Assembly (NCBI GenBank): GCA_037576195.1 | Contig: CM075102.1 | Location: 32,794,745 to 32,858,744, forward strand | From: Phytoseiulus persimilis | Taxonomy: Eukaryota; Arthropoda; Arachnida; Mesostigmata; Phytoseiidae | DNA: 64,000 nt | Reading direction: 5' to 3' | Shown: one piece after another, positions 50,302 to 63,100 of the stretch | How the letters are laid out: every line of letters starts with the position of its first letter | Position numbering within the stretch: position 1 is the stretch's first letter | Program-made: the position numbers and the translations under genes | The notes under the pieces: model-generated | Database searches by the model: none | What the model saw: only the letters and a program-made list of their open reading frames with translations | Told to the model about the DNA's origin: nothing

Positions 50302-51297
50302 CTAATATGTCGTCGAACCTCCCTGTGCCTGAATGACGGCGAAAATTCTCCTAGGCATACTCTCGATAAGGTTGCGCACAAGATTTGCGTCAACAGACGC
50401 CCAGGCTGCCCTGATGGCGTCTTTGAGCTCCGGAACGCTTCTAAATTGGCGACCATCCTTGTAAACACGTCGCGCAATCACGCCCCAGAGGTTCTCGATG
50501 GGGTTCAAATCCGGACTGACCGCCGGCCACGGTAGTACATTGATTTCTTTCTGTAGAAACCACTCTTTCGTCGCTTTCGCCTTATGAATCGAAGCGTTGT
50601 CTTGCTGGAAGACAAGGTTCTCGTCATCTATCTCCTCGTAGAGTCGGATAAGCTCGTCTTCCAGGATGTCCACGTAGTTCGTCGCCGTCATCTTGGTGGA
50701 AATCCAGGCTATCCGCGATTTGGCACGACTACCAAAGGCCGCCCAGATCATCACGCTGCCTCCGCCGAAGTTACGGCTCATTCTTACGGCCTTCTCTTGC
50801 CGCAGATCATGCCAATAATATTGGGAGCCGTCCGGACCATCCAAATTGAATTTTTTCTCGTCACTGAACAGCACATTTTGCCATTCGGACGTCCAGCCCA
50901 TGAACTGGCGAGCGAAGTCCAACCTGGCTGTTTTGTGGTGAGGCTTCAACGAGGGTTTCGCGCGGCGCTTGGTGTACACGAGATGCTCATCACTCGAGAG
51001 GATTTGTTGCACGCGTCGAACCGTCACGGGGAGCCTGAGATCATCGCGTAGAGTTGACGCGACTCCCTTGCCGCTCCTTGCGTGACGCAGAACGAGCCGC
51101 TTTTGGGCCTCGGAGAGCTTCTTGTTCGTTCCGCCTACCCACTGCGTGGAGTAGGACGATCCCAGGTTGACGAAATGGTCCACAACGCTTCTGGAACGTC
51201 CGACGAGCCTTGCAATGAGTCGATTAGAGAGCCCCTGTCTCTTGAGGACAGAGATTTGAGCTCTTTCCTCACTTGAAAGACTTTTTCCTCTACCCAT
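50302..51297 (-). CDS. Tc3-like transposase, DD34E, intact
   Basis: A 331-residue transposase expected to bind the element's repeats, cut both ends and insert at TA. The N-terminal part has two predicted helix-turn-helix units, about residues 5-42 (starting GRGKSLSSEERAQISVLKR) and about 60-100, joined by a basic Gly-rich linker (the usual PAI/RED paired-like DNA-binding domain). The RNase H-like catalytic domain follows: Asp146 in FSDEKKFNLDGPDG, a Gly-rich box NFGGG near 176-180, Asp233 in FQQDNASIH, and Glu268 in SPDLNPIENLWG. Asp233 and Glu268 are separated by 34 residues, giving DD34E. Length is normal for the family (about 330-345 aa). The ATG at 51297 gives the family-typical MGRGK start, and the frame ends in TAG with no internal stop or frameshift. 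No intron is needed. All three catalytic residues are present, so the product could be active. Tc3-like placement is inferred from motif resemblance, not an alignment. Confidence 0.97.
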   Translation of the reverse strand: MGRGKSLSSEERAQISVLKRQGLSNRLIARLVGRSRSVVDHFVNLGSSYSTQWVGGTNKKLSEAQKRLVLRHARSGKGVASTLRDDLRLPVTVRRVQQILSSDEHLVYTKRRAKPSLKPHHKTARLDFARQFMGWTSEWQNVLFSDEKKFNLDGPDGSQYYWHDLRQEKAVRMSRNFGGGSVMIWAAFGSRAKSRIAWISTKMTATNYVDILEDELIRLYEEIDDENLVFQQDNASIHKAKATKEWFLQKEINVLPWPAVSPDLNPIENLWGVIARRVYKDGRQFRSVPELKDAIRAAWASVDANLVRNLIESMPRRIFAVIQAQGGSTTY

Positions 51298-51449
51298 CGT
51301 AGCGCGAGCGCTATGTTTCCTTCAGCGACTTCGTTATCGTTCTTGAATGGATTCATTACGGCAGCAGAACACCAACCGTTGTGGTTTCGACCGTCAGCAG
51401 TCGGATCGAGAAGTTTGCTGTGCTCTCGCGCAGTGAAAACGACAATGTT
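51298..51449 (-). other. Transposon internal leader between right repeat and transposase start
   Basis: About 150 bp inside the element and upstream of the transposase ATG on the minus strand. It would supply the 5' untranslated region and perhaps part of the promoter. I see no clear TATA box or splice signal in it. Confidence 0.5.
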
Positions 51450-51657
51450 CCATGGGTGGCTCTATCCTAATTTCGCACTCAAAAACGGATGATTCTGCTT
51501 TTTTTTCTTTACATCTGCTAATCAGGTTGCACTTGCCTGTGGATCAAGTTTGTTCTTCAGGTAGCCATCCATGACCATCACCTCTCACAGTTCCGCCTCC
51601 ATTTACTCACTTTTTCATTCGAAAAATAGGGTGGCTCTATCCTAATTTCGGTCACTG
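51450..51657. repeat. Right terminal inverted repeat with IR/DR structure
   Basis: About 208 bp. The inner direct repeat is at 51454-51475 and the outer copy at 51629-51650; here the two copies match exactly (gggtggctctatcctaattt then cg). The two arms of the element agree at roughly 85% by eye, with most differences in the spacer between the direct repeats, while the outermost 40 or so bases are identical. This arm lies upstream of the transposase start, so any transposase promoter would be in it or in 51298-51449. Confidence 0.95.
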
Positions 51658-51659
51658 TA
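51658..51659. other. Right TA target-site duplication
   Basis: Second copy of the TA dinucleotide, immediately after the terminal cactg of the right inverted repeat. It pairs with 50029-50030. Confidence 0.9.
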
Positions 51660-54600
51660 GCTGCACATGCGGCGTAGAGTACTGCTTTCATTCCGAATCG
51701 GAGAGAGACTGTGCAAATAATCACCCTGCCATAAATAATCGCCAACGAGATAAACTATTAGGAACGAAATTCAGCGAGAAAAGAGAATTAGTCGAACAAC
51801 AGGGTAGTGTCGACTTCGCATCGCTTCCATCGGATCCATCAAGTAGTGATCGTTATTAGCGGGCAGGAGTAATTTACTCTCTGGTTAAGTGGTTGAAATT
51901 ATCTCGGGGTTAAGTAAAGCCTCGCGGGTGTTCCACGTGGTTGAGATCGATCGTTTCAAGCGGGAGGAAGCGAAACGAAGAAAAACAAAACCTCCGAACC
52001 ACAAAGCAAAACTGCGCACGCGCGCATTGCTCCTTCCTCGTTTTTTTTTTTCGTTAATGTGAGCATCGAATGCAGCGAGTCACAGAAAAACACACCGGGA
52101 AAAGCGATCTGGGCAGAAGACGCATAAACTTGTGGGAAATGTCTCACAGATAACCATCCAGATCGTCTCCTCTCTTCTAGTAGTTTAGCTTTCTGTGCTC
52201 TTCTTCATTCCTCCTTATTTTATCAGACAAACCGCTCATTTCAGCGGGTGGTTCCCTCCTGTTTTCTAGGTCTGGTAGCGCACGTGTCGATTCGACATGA
52301 TCCATCGACGCTCACCAACCGCCGGAAACTCTGTCGATGGATCAATTACGGATGGAATCCCCCTCTCGACACGCTGGCGGAATTGGGACTGCTGGTTCCC
52401 ATACGTAAGCGTAGCTCTCAAACCGTACGAAAATCGCTGGACGGGGCCGGCGCACGCAGATGATTAAAACGTTCCGGATTGTGGTTCAGTTTGTCGTCGG
52501 AGGCTTTCCTCGATTTGGCGACAGATGTCACTCAACAACTACACGACCAGCTTGTAGCAAGGAGTCAGTAGATGACTCCGAAGTCAGCCGAGCAGCGTTC
52601 CTCATCTGAGCAGACGACGAGCTCACCAGCCAAGCTCTGTGAGCACCGGTCATAGCTTCAGCGAATGCCGGCATTCATTGCGAGACAGCGCGAGAGGAAG
52701 AGGGGAGAAAAGGCTTCGCTGGCCGTCGTAAATTAGCGAATGGCGTGCTCCATAAAGAAACCAAGACCCCTGACTGACGACTTTGTAACAAGTAAGGTGA
52801 CGCCAAAGTGCTCAAATATTTGTTTGGACTCATTTGTTCACAAAAGCAGTCTCACCACACGCGAGTGCTGTTGGTGGTGGACAACGATTAATTGTTAGGT
52901 TCCTGTTCTTCGTTTTCCGAGACCTTCGGCTCGACCTCTTGATTCGAGAATAGCGCCGCTCGGAATCGTCCGTTTCTTCTCTCGACGGCTTTCATAGCTT
53001 CGCGGTGCATGTTCCCTGAATCTCACGGGCTCATGCTCGTGACTTTCTTAGATGACTTCCAGCGGCCGAAGACTGTTCGGAATTCTTTGAAGCTTCAGCG
53101 AGGTGGTACAGAGCCGAATACGAGAGGGGAAGCGCGAGAGGAGAATCAGCGCTCGTAAAATGCGGCAGATAACTTGATGACTCTCTCGCTCAGACGGCTG
53201 ATAACATTTCTCAACATCTGAAATCTCACTGGCGGCAGCAATTTGATCAGAGTTTGGATTGAACTACTCAGCTTCTCTCGTTCACCATCTTGTATTGAAA
53301 CGTCGACGATGTGTGATCGCCCCCTCGAAGTATCGCGGTTCGAAGGAAAAGGGGAACCGGGGAAGCTCCGTAGGAGCGATTTCCCACACACTGAATTTCG
53401 AACAATTGGTAACAATGGAAATGAGTGGAAGCCTTACTGACGTTCATACGAATGGTGATGCGGGCGAGGGAGAGCTCTGTATAGTTTGAGTCGTGAACTT
53501 GGCGTTGCCAGGCAGTGGAAAAAATTGAAAAGCGGGAGGACGAACAACATTCTCCGTGTGAATTCATGTCGAATTGAGCTCTCGACAGAATCTTGTGAAA
53601 GTCCTTGAGTCGAAGTCAGCACCTGATGTCTCACACGGGCGTATTCCGAGAACAGGACGCAGCAAAGTCAATTTGGGGTAGGATGACTCGGGAAAGACAC
53701 CGGCGTTTAGCCGAAATCACTAGGCTCGCACTTAGCAGCAGGCGAGTCATAAGACATAAAGCAGCGCCATTAAGTTCCAGCAGAAACTTGAAGAAACGTG
53801 TAAGATGGTCGCGGCTCCAGAGGAAAAGCGGTGGAGGATGCGCGAATTGAAGGAAAACGAAGAACGAATCTCGTGGGATGATTGCTCGCGTCCTTCAATT
53901 AACCAACGCAGCTCCACGCATTCAAATGACGACTCAAGTTGCCGTGTTAGCGCGAAAATCAGCGACCGACGCCACGAGCCATGAAATTCAAGTTGCTCGA
54001 CGACATGCATCGAACATGGTCGTCCCGTAATGTGTAGCAGGAAGAAAATCGTGGACCTGAGCAGCCTGTTTCGATTTCGTCGACATAACGACGATGATGC
54101 GCGTTTCCATCCTGGGGAGCTTCCGCGGTTCGGTGCTTCGTGTCTGGGCATGCTTTGGATGCATATCTGGCCGAAAGGAGAATTGTCGTAGCTGACATCC
54201 ATGTATGTAGGCGATGCACTTAATGAAAGAAGAGTGAATTGAAAGCTTTGAAACAGAACAGAGGAAAAGGAGAACGATTACAGCGCCCTTAAAAAGATAA
54301 CATCGGCACCACACACATCGTTGCGGCGGCATTAACAGCCAACAATGCAGACAGAAATGCAGAAACGCTACGAGCCGGCCGGCCGACGGCTGAACATTAG
54401 GGAGCCGGAGAAAATCTGAAGAAAAAGAAGTCACAGGAATACGAGATAATATTCACACCGTCAGTAATGCACCGCTTCGCTTTACGTAGCTCGCCAGCCC
54501 GGCCGCTTTCTGGTCGTTGCCTAATGGCTCTCAAGCCAACATTTATATCAATTAAACTCTCGTTCTTCTGCCCGTGTTATATTTCTCCCCCTCTCTTCCT

Positions 54601-57096
54601 CTTCTCTGCTCGGTTGAGCTCAACACACTCTCTGCCGGACGAAATCTGAACGCCGACATACACGAGAAAATCGAGACACCTTATGTCAAGCAAAAGAGCT
54701 CCACTTAAGGCTTTCGTTATCGGACTTGCCGAGAACACCGCTACGAGTGCTTCCTTACCATTATCTCTTTTCGGGAACGCTCCGAAAAGCATTCCTCATT
54801 AGAAAACAGCCTCTCGCCGCGCTCCGGTTTGACACCGACCCACACATAGAATCCGGCCCGGATATCCTATATCTACGCCCGGGTAATCAGGCGCGACGTC
54901 CTAATCCGATAACTACTATTCCAATCCTAGAACCTGACCCTCCACAGAAGCTCATCCGACTGCTTGGGCGAAACGACTGAGTGAACGGGAGAGCAGCAAA
55001 GGAGACCGAGTCTGGGAACCCCTTGGTGCTCCTTTGGCTCGTGGGCGTGTGCCGAACGAGGGAACGCAGCGGCCGTCATGAATTTCAACAGTTGATAACG
55101 CCATTGATAACCGGCAGCTTAAAAGCAGTGTTCACACGAAGTACAGCAGATAATATTGTCGTCACGAACGTGCCGTTTCGGCTCGTTCGAGTGAGGAACT
55201 CCATAGATGTGTTCGATATGCACGATTGAGTGGTCTCGCAATGAAGATGGTCTCCCATAACGAGCCGCAGGTCGCGAACTGGAAGATTCAAAAAATCACA
55301 ATCGCCCTGATCGACCCCGGTTATTCCCCGAGTTGACGAATTCGAGCAGGGACAGGACTCGATGTACCGATGCTCCATTCACCGCCACCATCGAAGTCTC
55401 ATCGAAGATCTACTCGTTGCGGAACTGGGAATCCTATTGAATGGAATGGAGGAAGTAGGGTGAGCTCTGCATTCGTTCGTCGATTCGGTCGTCGATCGGC
55501 GAATGTGTGCTTTGGTTTGTGCGTAACAAGGGATTGTTTGATGAGCCGGTTGAGTGCATCAGGTTGCGTGATCCAGTCGTGTTTGAAGTAACCTGATACA
55601 TGCGTACAGACTGACCAGCCGGATAGCAGAAGGAAAAAAGACTGAAGCTCGATTCTGGAGTAAGCTAATGATGAGCCAGCGAGTGACTTCACTCGACAAG
55701 TCGCTTTCACTGCAGGACACTCGCCAACGCTCCGCAGCACAGCGCGCTGAAAATTCAGCTCCGGCGCCGCGTGATATGTTAATTCGCCTTAATAGCAGCT
55801 GGCGGCGTGTTAACTCACTAACGACGAGTAATTGCTGGCGAAAACAAAAATGTTAAACAAAGTGAAATTTCTACGGAAATCAGCAAAAGGCCTCTTTCGT
55901 CTCAGAGAAGCCGAAACGGAGCGGCGTTCGTCGTAAAGAATTCACGACACGGACTGCGGACAATGGTCATTCGAAAAATCGAATCTCTACCACTAAGTGT
56001 TCACCAAGACCGATATGAAACCGAGCGCCCGAGCAACGCGGTCGAAATCGAAGCGGTGTCAGGTCTTCGCTCAGAATGGTGAGCCGAAGTACGTTGAGAG
56101 CACGTGAGACTTTGAAATAATTTTCATGACTGTGAGTGTGCAATGTGTGTGGTGGTGTTGCTGCTGCTGTTGTGCCGGCTGCATTAACGGACCGATGTTC
56201 AGAACACCTGGCTGTTGACTGCTTAAAGCTACGTTAAGCCGCCGACGACGACGCCAGCAACACCAGCGGTGGGAGCAATAGCATCAACAACAACCTCAGT
56301 TCAGGAAGCTCCGATAATTCACTCGGAGATGACACAAACATGAGTTTCAGAACTTGACTGCTTCGGAGCTCTTTGTTGGCGCCCTCCTTTTGCGAGGTTA
56401 GCCTCTCAGGGCAAGTATCTCAACTCGTTTTCATGAGTCATAGCGCCCAACCTCGTTGAAGCATTGCGACTCATCTTGACCATGAAAGTGTTCTGGAAGT
56501 TTGGGAGATCGTTCGCTCATGCTAGATGTGTCCTTTCGGATCAGAAAGCTCCACGTCGAACATTATGTTCACGGAACGACTGACGAGACCGCCTCTACGA
56601 TTGTCAAGGAGCTTGTCGTCGCCGTTGAAGCTGAACGTGAAGCCGGGCGCTTAGCTGCGGCTTGGAGCTGCTAGTTGAATGATTGCTTTCGTTTTTCTTC
56701 TCTCTCACTGGCTGCGACATGAGATGAGACTTTAATTTCGTGCCTTGTGTGATTCGTCTTTCGGTGTTCTTCTGTCTTCTGCTTCCCGTCACGGTCCTTC
56801 TGTCGGCTCCTCGTTGAAGTGCGTTATGGAATACTTGCGCAGCGCCAGCCTACCCGTCGACGAGCCAACTGTTCGCGTCGCTCTGACTAAGTACAATCTC
56901 ATTTGTGTTTCTTCTTTTCATGCGGATTTCGGTCCTCATTTCTAATGGTGACGGATCCGAGCAAACAGAACACAGCCGTTCCCGTCGTCGACGTCCCCAC
57001 TCTCTGTCGGTGTGTCCGTCTGTTTGTCTCTCTGGCTCGATGACCAGCTCGCTGCGCTCTTGCTTCGGTCGGTTCTCGGCTGCGCGAAACTCTCAC
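51660..57096. other. No recognised gene; one splice-bounded open frame and trinucleotide patches
   Basis: Just beyond the transposon lies a tandem ggttaagt pair near 51892-51919, then the candidate exon 52270-52404. Further on are GGCC repeats at 54376-54386, GTT/GCT at 56150-56172 and GAC/CAA patches at 56243-56300. No recognised domain on either strand. Confidence 0.4.
52270..52404 (+). other. Candidate internal coding exon of an unknown gene
   Basis: The interval is preceded by a pyrimidine-rich acceptor (ccctcctgttttctag) and followed by a consensus donor (cccatac|gtaagc). It is 135 bp, with both ends in phase 1, so it is symmetric. The open frame includes RHDPSTLTNRRKLCRW and ends LAELGLLVPI, with mixed composition unlike the Arg/Ser-rich shadow frames around it. 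The frame also continues unspliced to a stop at 52463. I do not recognise the product, and the partner exons are not identified. Chance is a serious alternative. Confidence 0.15.
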
Positions 57097-57120
57097 TCAT
57101 CATCATCATTATTCATCATC
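57097..57120. repeat. TCA trinucleotide tract
   Basis: actcatcatcatcattatt then catcatc; imperfect (TCA)n of about eight units. Confidence 0.85.
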
Positions 57121-60100
57121 AGAGTCGCGCAGGCTGCTGCTCGGACTCGCTTATGATAATTGGTAATGAAAATCTTCTCATTTTGCCGTTTCCCTTCTTA
57201 TTTGGTTTTTCGTCGCCAACGAGATTGGACCACTCGGCTAGCCAGACTGTTTTCACTTGGCTCATACGACCGAAACAAATTAGCGCTTCCCTGGGCGGTA
57301 GCTTTGACGCCGTGTTTTATGATAATGATGAGCCTTTTGAAGGAAGCATGCCTTCGTGTTCTTCGGTCGTCTCTCCGAATGGCGTCGATTTCTTCTACCT
57401 TCTCAACTCTGTCCCCCTCTGAGTTCACTTTGAGTCTCTTTCCGAACATGCTCTCGAGTCCAGACTTCTACGTTCTCAATCTTAGAGCCGATTCCAAGAA
57501 TTCAGCAGGCCGGAGTCGCTGGTTGCATTCTTTGACTTTGTTGACTAGCAAGATTTTCCACAAACTTCACGGTGCTTTCATCTGTGCCCCTCGTCATTGT
57601 CCGGAAAGTATGGTCTCTCGCTTGCTCCCGCTGTTCTTCTTCGCAATTTATCCATCTCGCCCGCGAGCTGGCCGCTGTCCCTGCCTACTAGAAAAACTAA
57701 GAGCGTAATTACTGGAAAAGTCTAAATTTATTCAGACACCATCAACTGTGCCTCGTATGCGAAAATGCTCTATGGTCTCAAAAGATCTTCTTATTAACGT
57801 TTAAATGCGATCGCACTCAAACTCCTTTTGGCTTCCATGGTGGACCTGATATGAATTCTAGAAGATATCTCCAGAGCCTTGAATGCTCATCTGCTAAACC
57901 AGAATACTTTCCTCACTAGCCGGAGAGATTCCTCCAGTTCGGATTTCGAGGAAAACCGATTTTCTCCCCCGATGAAATCTGAAGACTCACTGCTTCGAAC
58001 GATTTTCAAGTCGATTGAGTTTGTTCCTATCAGCCCCTTTGTTGGGTATCAGGTGTCCAGCTATATGGTTGCAGCCTTTCGCTAACACCGATGTGAATAT
58101 TTTGAGCCCTGACAAGCAGCGGGACGAAGAAGAATGCTGTTATGGTTCTTGGTACGTAGAACAATGGAGCAAAAAGGAGGAAATAAACAGTTTGGCACAA
58201 CGACCGGCGTCGATGAAGGTGGTCTTTTAAGCAAATAAATAGGTGAGCGAGTCAGCCGAAGAAAATGCATTTCCTGAACTTGATGAACACGATATCATCA
58301 TTAGATTTGTTCACCTCGTCGGTTGCTCCGTTGCCAACACTGTGCCGTTCCGTATGCCACTCGTTTCTCAGCTGCGCTAGCATACGACAGAGTTATCCCT
58401 CAGTTCAAACCCTCAACTCTCCCACTAGCAGAAGATTCAGAGTGGCCGGCAGTGTGAGCTGGTGAGCATTTTCTTGGGGACCAGAGGTACTATGTTTGGA
58501 ATTTCGGCTTCTCAGGCTGCTCCGGCGACAAGAAGTGGAAGAAGCCGAATGTCTAAAAGTTCCGTTATCAGTGATGCATTGACCGCAGTCGAACCGGGAC
58601 GCGTTCTGGCGCGGTATCATGTCCTGTATTAGTTCTGCAAACCAACGCCGATGTGTCTGTCCGTCTGTCCTCGTGACTATTTTAGATCCTCACGATGATG
58701 ACGAAAAAACCGTAACGACGGAATGCAGCTGGATTCTCTCTGCTCGAGAAACGCCGAGAGAAAACGGGAATAACGGTACGGAAACGAGCCAAAGATGATC
58801 GAGGTAATGCAGGAGAAGCCGTAGTCTACGGAGTCTGAAGATTCATCAACCGATCGAGGAGTTTTACGCGCCACTCCGCCAGGGCGAGAACAGCACGCGC
58901 AAGATTCCGCTCAGGATGCTATAATTCATTAGCTTGACCAGAATCCAGCCCAGGGGTAAAGCGAATCCGCGAGAAATGGGGTCGTCGTGACCAAAACGCC
59001 AGGAACCGATTCCGAGAGGTGGCTCACCCATGCTAGCTTCCGACGGACCCGTTGAGGCCATTGCATTCCAGTATTCAGGAGAATTTTCCATCAATTCAAT
59101 GGCCAGGACGCCCCTGTCCGTTTGGTGTGTGCAGGAAAAGCTGGTGGCATCAACGGAGAGTTTGATCATTTCCGCTGGAATGCCGAGCCGCGGGGAAGCT
59201 GAGCGCCAGACGGAGCCACGTACCAAATGTCACTGAGTGGATAAAAAAGCTTTGAACTTTGATCGGATCGCAGAAGATAAATTTGTTACGACGACTAGCT
59301 CTGGTTCCGAGTATCTACTAATTCAACGAATTCAAGCAGAGCCCGCCGTTTCGGAGCCATGCAGAAAGTCACAACGTTTCCATCTGAAAGATCTATCGAA
59401 GGATGCAGCTTGCAAAGGAGCGGAATCATGATACGCTTGTCGAAAGTGGCTTAGAAGCAAGTCGGGAACTCATCTCACAGCCATACGCGACATCGCCGCT
59501 GTCCTCCCAGTGGTCATATCTCTCGACTTCCATATTGCGACCGCACGTTGGAAGTCGGGGGCTCGGAAACAGCAAATGATGGTTGGTGCGACGCTCGCCC
59601 GCAGAGCAACAGACCGAGTCGCGATCTGAACGTTTGTTGAACGCCGAGTATGTCTGTTCTAATGATGATACCCAATGAAAATGCAAATATAGAGATGAAA
59701 AGCTGGCTGAACTGTCACGGCATTCAGAGAACGAATCGTGGTTGATCATGGTCGTAGTTATTGCTGTCGTCGCCACCGCCGACTTCGTCAGCGAAGTCGA
59801 GCTCCTCTGAGAGGCGGACGCACGCACAAAGCAGCTGTGTCTACCGAAACCCGCAGCGAATATGGAAGCACTAGTTAAGGCGCACAATGGCGTTTCACTT
59901 ATTTTCTCCTCGTCCTTTTTCTGCTTCCCTGGCTTTTCGCCGCTGATCCACCTTCGGATCGTTCGACAACCCCGACATTTCACCCTGAATGAACAAGGTC
60001 TCCATCGAGGAGACCGACTGAGCTCAGATTGCTCAGAATAACTTGGGCAGCGTTCCCTCGAATATAACCAGCAACTCCTTCGCCCGGAGAGATTGGAGCC

Positions 60101-63100
60101 CGTCATCCTGCTGCTTCGAAAGATGTTTTCCCCGGTTCTCGAAGCTTGCAGTTTACACGGTCGACATAAATACACGATGATGCCAGGCGCGCTTCAGCGC
60201 TTATGGCTGTGCGGAAAGGACCTGGTCGTCGACTCGAGTCCTTGTCTGACGTGTCGTCGGTCGACTCCGCTGTTGCATAGGCGTCGACATTGGCTGCGAC
60301 TACCACGGGATTTTTGTGCAGCGACACGGCATTCCGTCACGGATAACACCGGGGGTCGGAAATAGGGAAGGCCGGCGGGAGAACGATGGGGAAAAAGGCG
60401 TGTCACGTCTTCTGCCATATACCAGATTCCCATCGGAACCAAGGGAAGCGAGTTTTTAGTTGGCTCAATGGCTGCTGGAGCAGCAGCTCCTGAATCCTGA
60501 GAGGTTGCGGTTGGTCTGTCGGTCAGCATTCAAACCATGTTTTCTCGAATAGGCAAAAACTTGGCCGCTACTGGCCAAAAAGCCGTTGAGGTCCGTTCGT
60601 CGGATCGCTCTCCTTCAGTGGAAGCGTGAACTGTTCGAATCGAGTGGAAGCCTGTTTCCGTTGTTTTTCTCCAGCTCCCCCCTGTTTCCTCCCCTCTGTG
60701 CTGTGTCTCCCTCGATAACTTTGTCTGCCTCCGTGATGCTTGGGTCGATCGACTTGTTCTCGGAAGAAGATGACGGCAAGCTCCATGGCGGAAATCTCGT
60801 GTTCGATACGCAACGTCCAAGTCACCTTCACCGTCGCTGCCGCGCTGCAGCCATGATTATTCCAACGGAGCTTTTCCTCGGTAGGGCGTCGTTGGCCTCG
60901 ACTTGGACACGAACTCCATGAAGCCCCTCTTAGCCGACCCTATGCAGGACAAGCCTCGACAGGAAAAGGAAACTCTTCCCGAGAAGCCGGCTCCTGGGCT
61001 GGCGCGGTTGCTACCTCTGAACTTCGGGCTCTCAACACGGCCTACCGGCGAAATAACCATCTCTCCGTCGACTTCGTATGTGACCGGAGCACATACTGTG
61101 AGTAGACGAGCAAAACAGAGATAGAAGGGAAGAGGTCATTCTCGGTTAGGCGCAGAAGAAGATGTCATGAGAGGTGTCAGGACATCGCCTCGGGTGCCGC
61201 GATATGAGCATCGCCTCCTCGATCCATACATGAGAATGAGGAGTTTTGCGAGAAGAGACCTAAACCGCGACCACCACCTCAACTGCATCCACCTGCGTCC
61301 GCCAACAACTACCTCGGGCAGCGACCACCCGTAACCAAAATAGACTTCACAGCGCATTGCAGGATACTTGGTATTTTCCGTCCGGTGTCGTGACTTCAGT
61401 CGAGCTGGAGCCAATGAGCGCCGTACACAGACTTTTCAGGTCGTTGCCAGAGAACCTCGAATCTGTTTCGCAGCTCTAACGCCAAGGGAAATGCCTCGGC
61501 CCAACTTGTAATGTGGCCATGGTGTGACAGATAAGCATTATCTGTCCGACCGGATCGGTTCGGCTAGCTCCTGCCATCTTTTGTGTCGTCGCCCTCCGAA
61601 GTCGTCGTTAGATCGAACTGCCTAGCGTGTATTCACATCTGAATTCGATGGAATTCGATGAGACGCGGTAAGCAGAGCGAAAAACTGAGGAGAAAAAGAA
61701 GAAGAAGGAGGACACGCAGGAGAAAGAAGTAAGTAAGCTCTGGACGCTGGGCTCCATCAATCTTAAGGACGCCCCGCCGCCATCGACCCAAAGCAAAAAG
61801 CTGAATCGGGCGGGAACGGCGTCTGCTCGTCGAGTGCTGTTGCCGCGGACAGGTTGCCCAAGTTGGAGCAGAACGCATCGAAACAGTGTAGAACATGGTT
61901 TCGTTCCTCGTAGTTGTCAGCATACGACTCATCACGAGTTCCACGCGGAACAGAGAGTGGAATGAGTGAGCGGATTGTATGTACATGCAATGTTTCGAAG
62001 GGTTGGAGTCCAGAGCGCATCGAACTCTCGGGATGATCGTTCAAGAACCGTTATGTGGGTAAAATCGCGTTCGTCTCTGTCTCCGATCACGATTCCTCGA
62101 ATTGGAGCTATACGCGAGCCCTGCTCCAAATCGACCACAGACTGGGAAACCATGAAGGTGCTGGACGAGAAGGACCGGCTCCAGGGTATCGAATACTTCT
62201 CGATCGACTTCCATCATGTGAAATATCATAGTTAGACAGACCGAATAGGTGCTGGTTGAGGGAATCAGAGGAAAATGGCATCCGAGTCCGACGGGAACTC
62301 TACCGTTCTCCCAGTCCTGCCTTATGGATCCCGGTAAATGGTATTTTACCGAGATTCGAGAACATCGTTTTTCATTCAAATCATCCTCAGAGAGAACGGA
62401 TTTCAGTATTGGCTGAGAGAAGTCGCCGACCTCCCCAAACCAGTCTTCTGATTGGCGAGCTTTCGCGAGAGGTACATTTTGCATTGAGAACCGTGAAGGA
62501 ACGGATGGTATCGAAACCACCCAGTGTTCATCCTGGTCGGCTTCGGTCGAGAGAACTTCCTCAAAAGCCACGAGCAAGGGCCGCACGGAGTCGATCTTGG
62601 GCGAGCAGGTGAAAAAGTGACATCGATATGTGTTCTAGCTCTCCGAGAGAATACTGATGAGGGTACGGGACGAAGCGTGCAACTCACGGACGAACGGTCG
62701 GACCGACTACCGACGCAGATACAACGACGAGCGGAAACACGCGTTTTTCGAATGGGCGTTCCGATTAATTGTGACTCGCTTGTTACGAGCCAGCCGACCA
62801 ACCAGGTTGCTTGCGTGCCTGCTCGGCTAGCTGATTACCTGCATAGACGCCTGACCGACTCATTTGTATTTGTTAAGCAGCCCGGTCGTTCTCATTTTTC
62901 CTTTCTTTTCTCAACGAAAAGCGGCACCGGCCGAGAAGGTGGCAGAAACCCAGCAGCGGCAGCACCTAACGGTTCACCTGTCCGTTGTTCACGCGTATTC
63001 CCTCCTCAGAGGATCCAGCAAACCAGCGGCGTCGACGACGACAAGTAATACGGTCGTTGAGCGTCGACGCCCATCGCCGACCGACCATCGTCACTGCTTC

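Larger units (their letters stand above)
50031..51657 (-). mobile_element. Complete Tc3-like Tc1/mariner DNA transposon
   Basis: A 1627 bp cut-and-paste element. It begins with cagtgaccgaaattagg at 50031 and ends with the exact reverse complement at 51657, directly flanked by TA on both sides, the target duplication of the Tc1/mariner superfamily. Terminal inverted repeats are about 210 bp and each carries an inner copy of the terminal direct repeat, the IR/DR layout. Between them lies a single uninterrupted minus-strand transposase gene at 50302-51297. Motif spacing (DD34E) and the motifs around the first aspartate resemble Tc3-type rather than mariner (DD34D) transposases. Strand is given as that of the transposase. 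The element seems structurally complete; whether it still moves cannot be told from sequence. Confidence 0.97.

Noticed and set aside
50500..50530. gggttcaaatccgg resembling a tRNA T-arm
   Set aside because: It lies inside the transposase coding sequence and has no tRNA fold around it.
50584..51051. 155-codon open frame, plus strand, inside the transposon
   Set aside because: Antisense shadow of the transposase gene.
52085..52115. cacaccgggaaaagc resembling a zinc-finger linker
   Set aside because: Frame lacks the Cys and His spacing of C2H2 fingers on either side.
59426..60175. 249-codon open frame, minus strand
   Set aside because: Very rich in Ser, Arg and Cys with no motif; the plus strand is open at 60093-60365.
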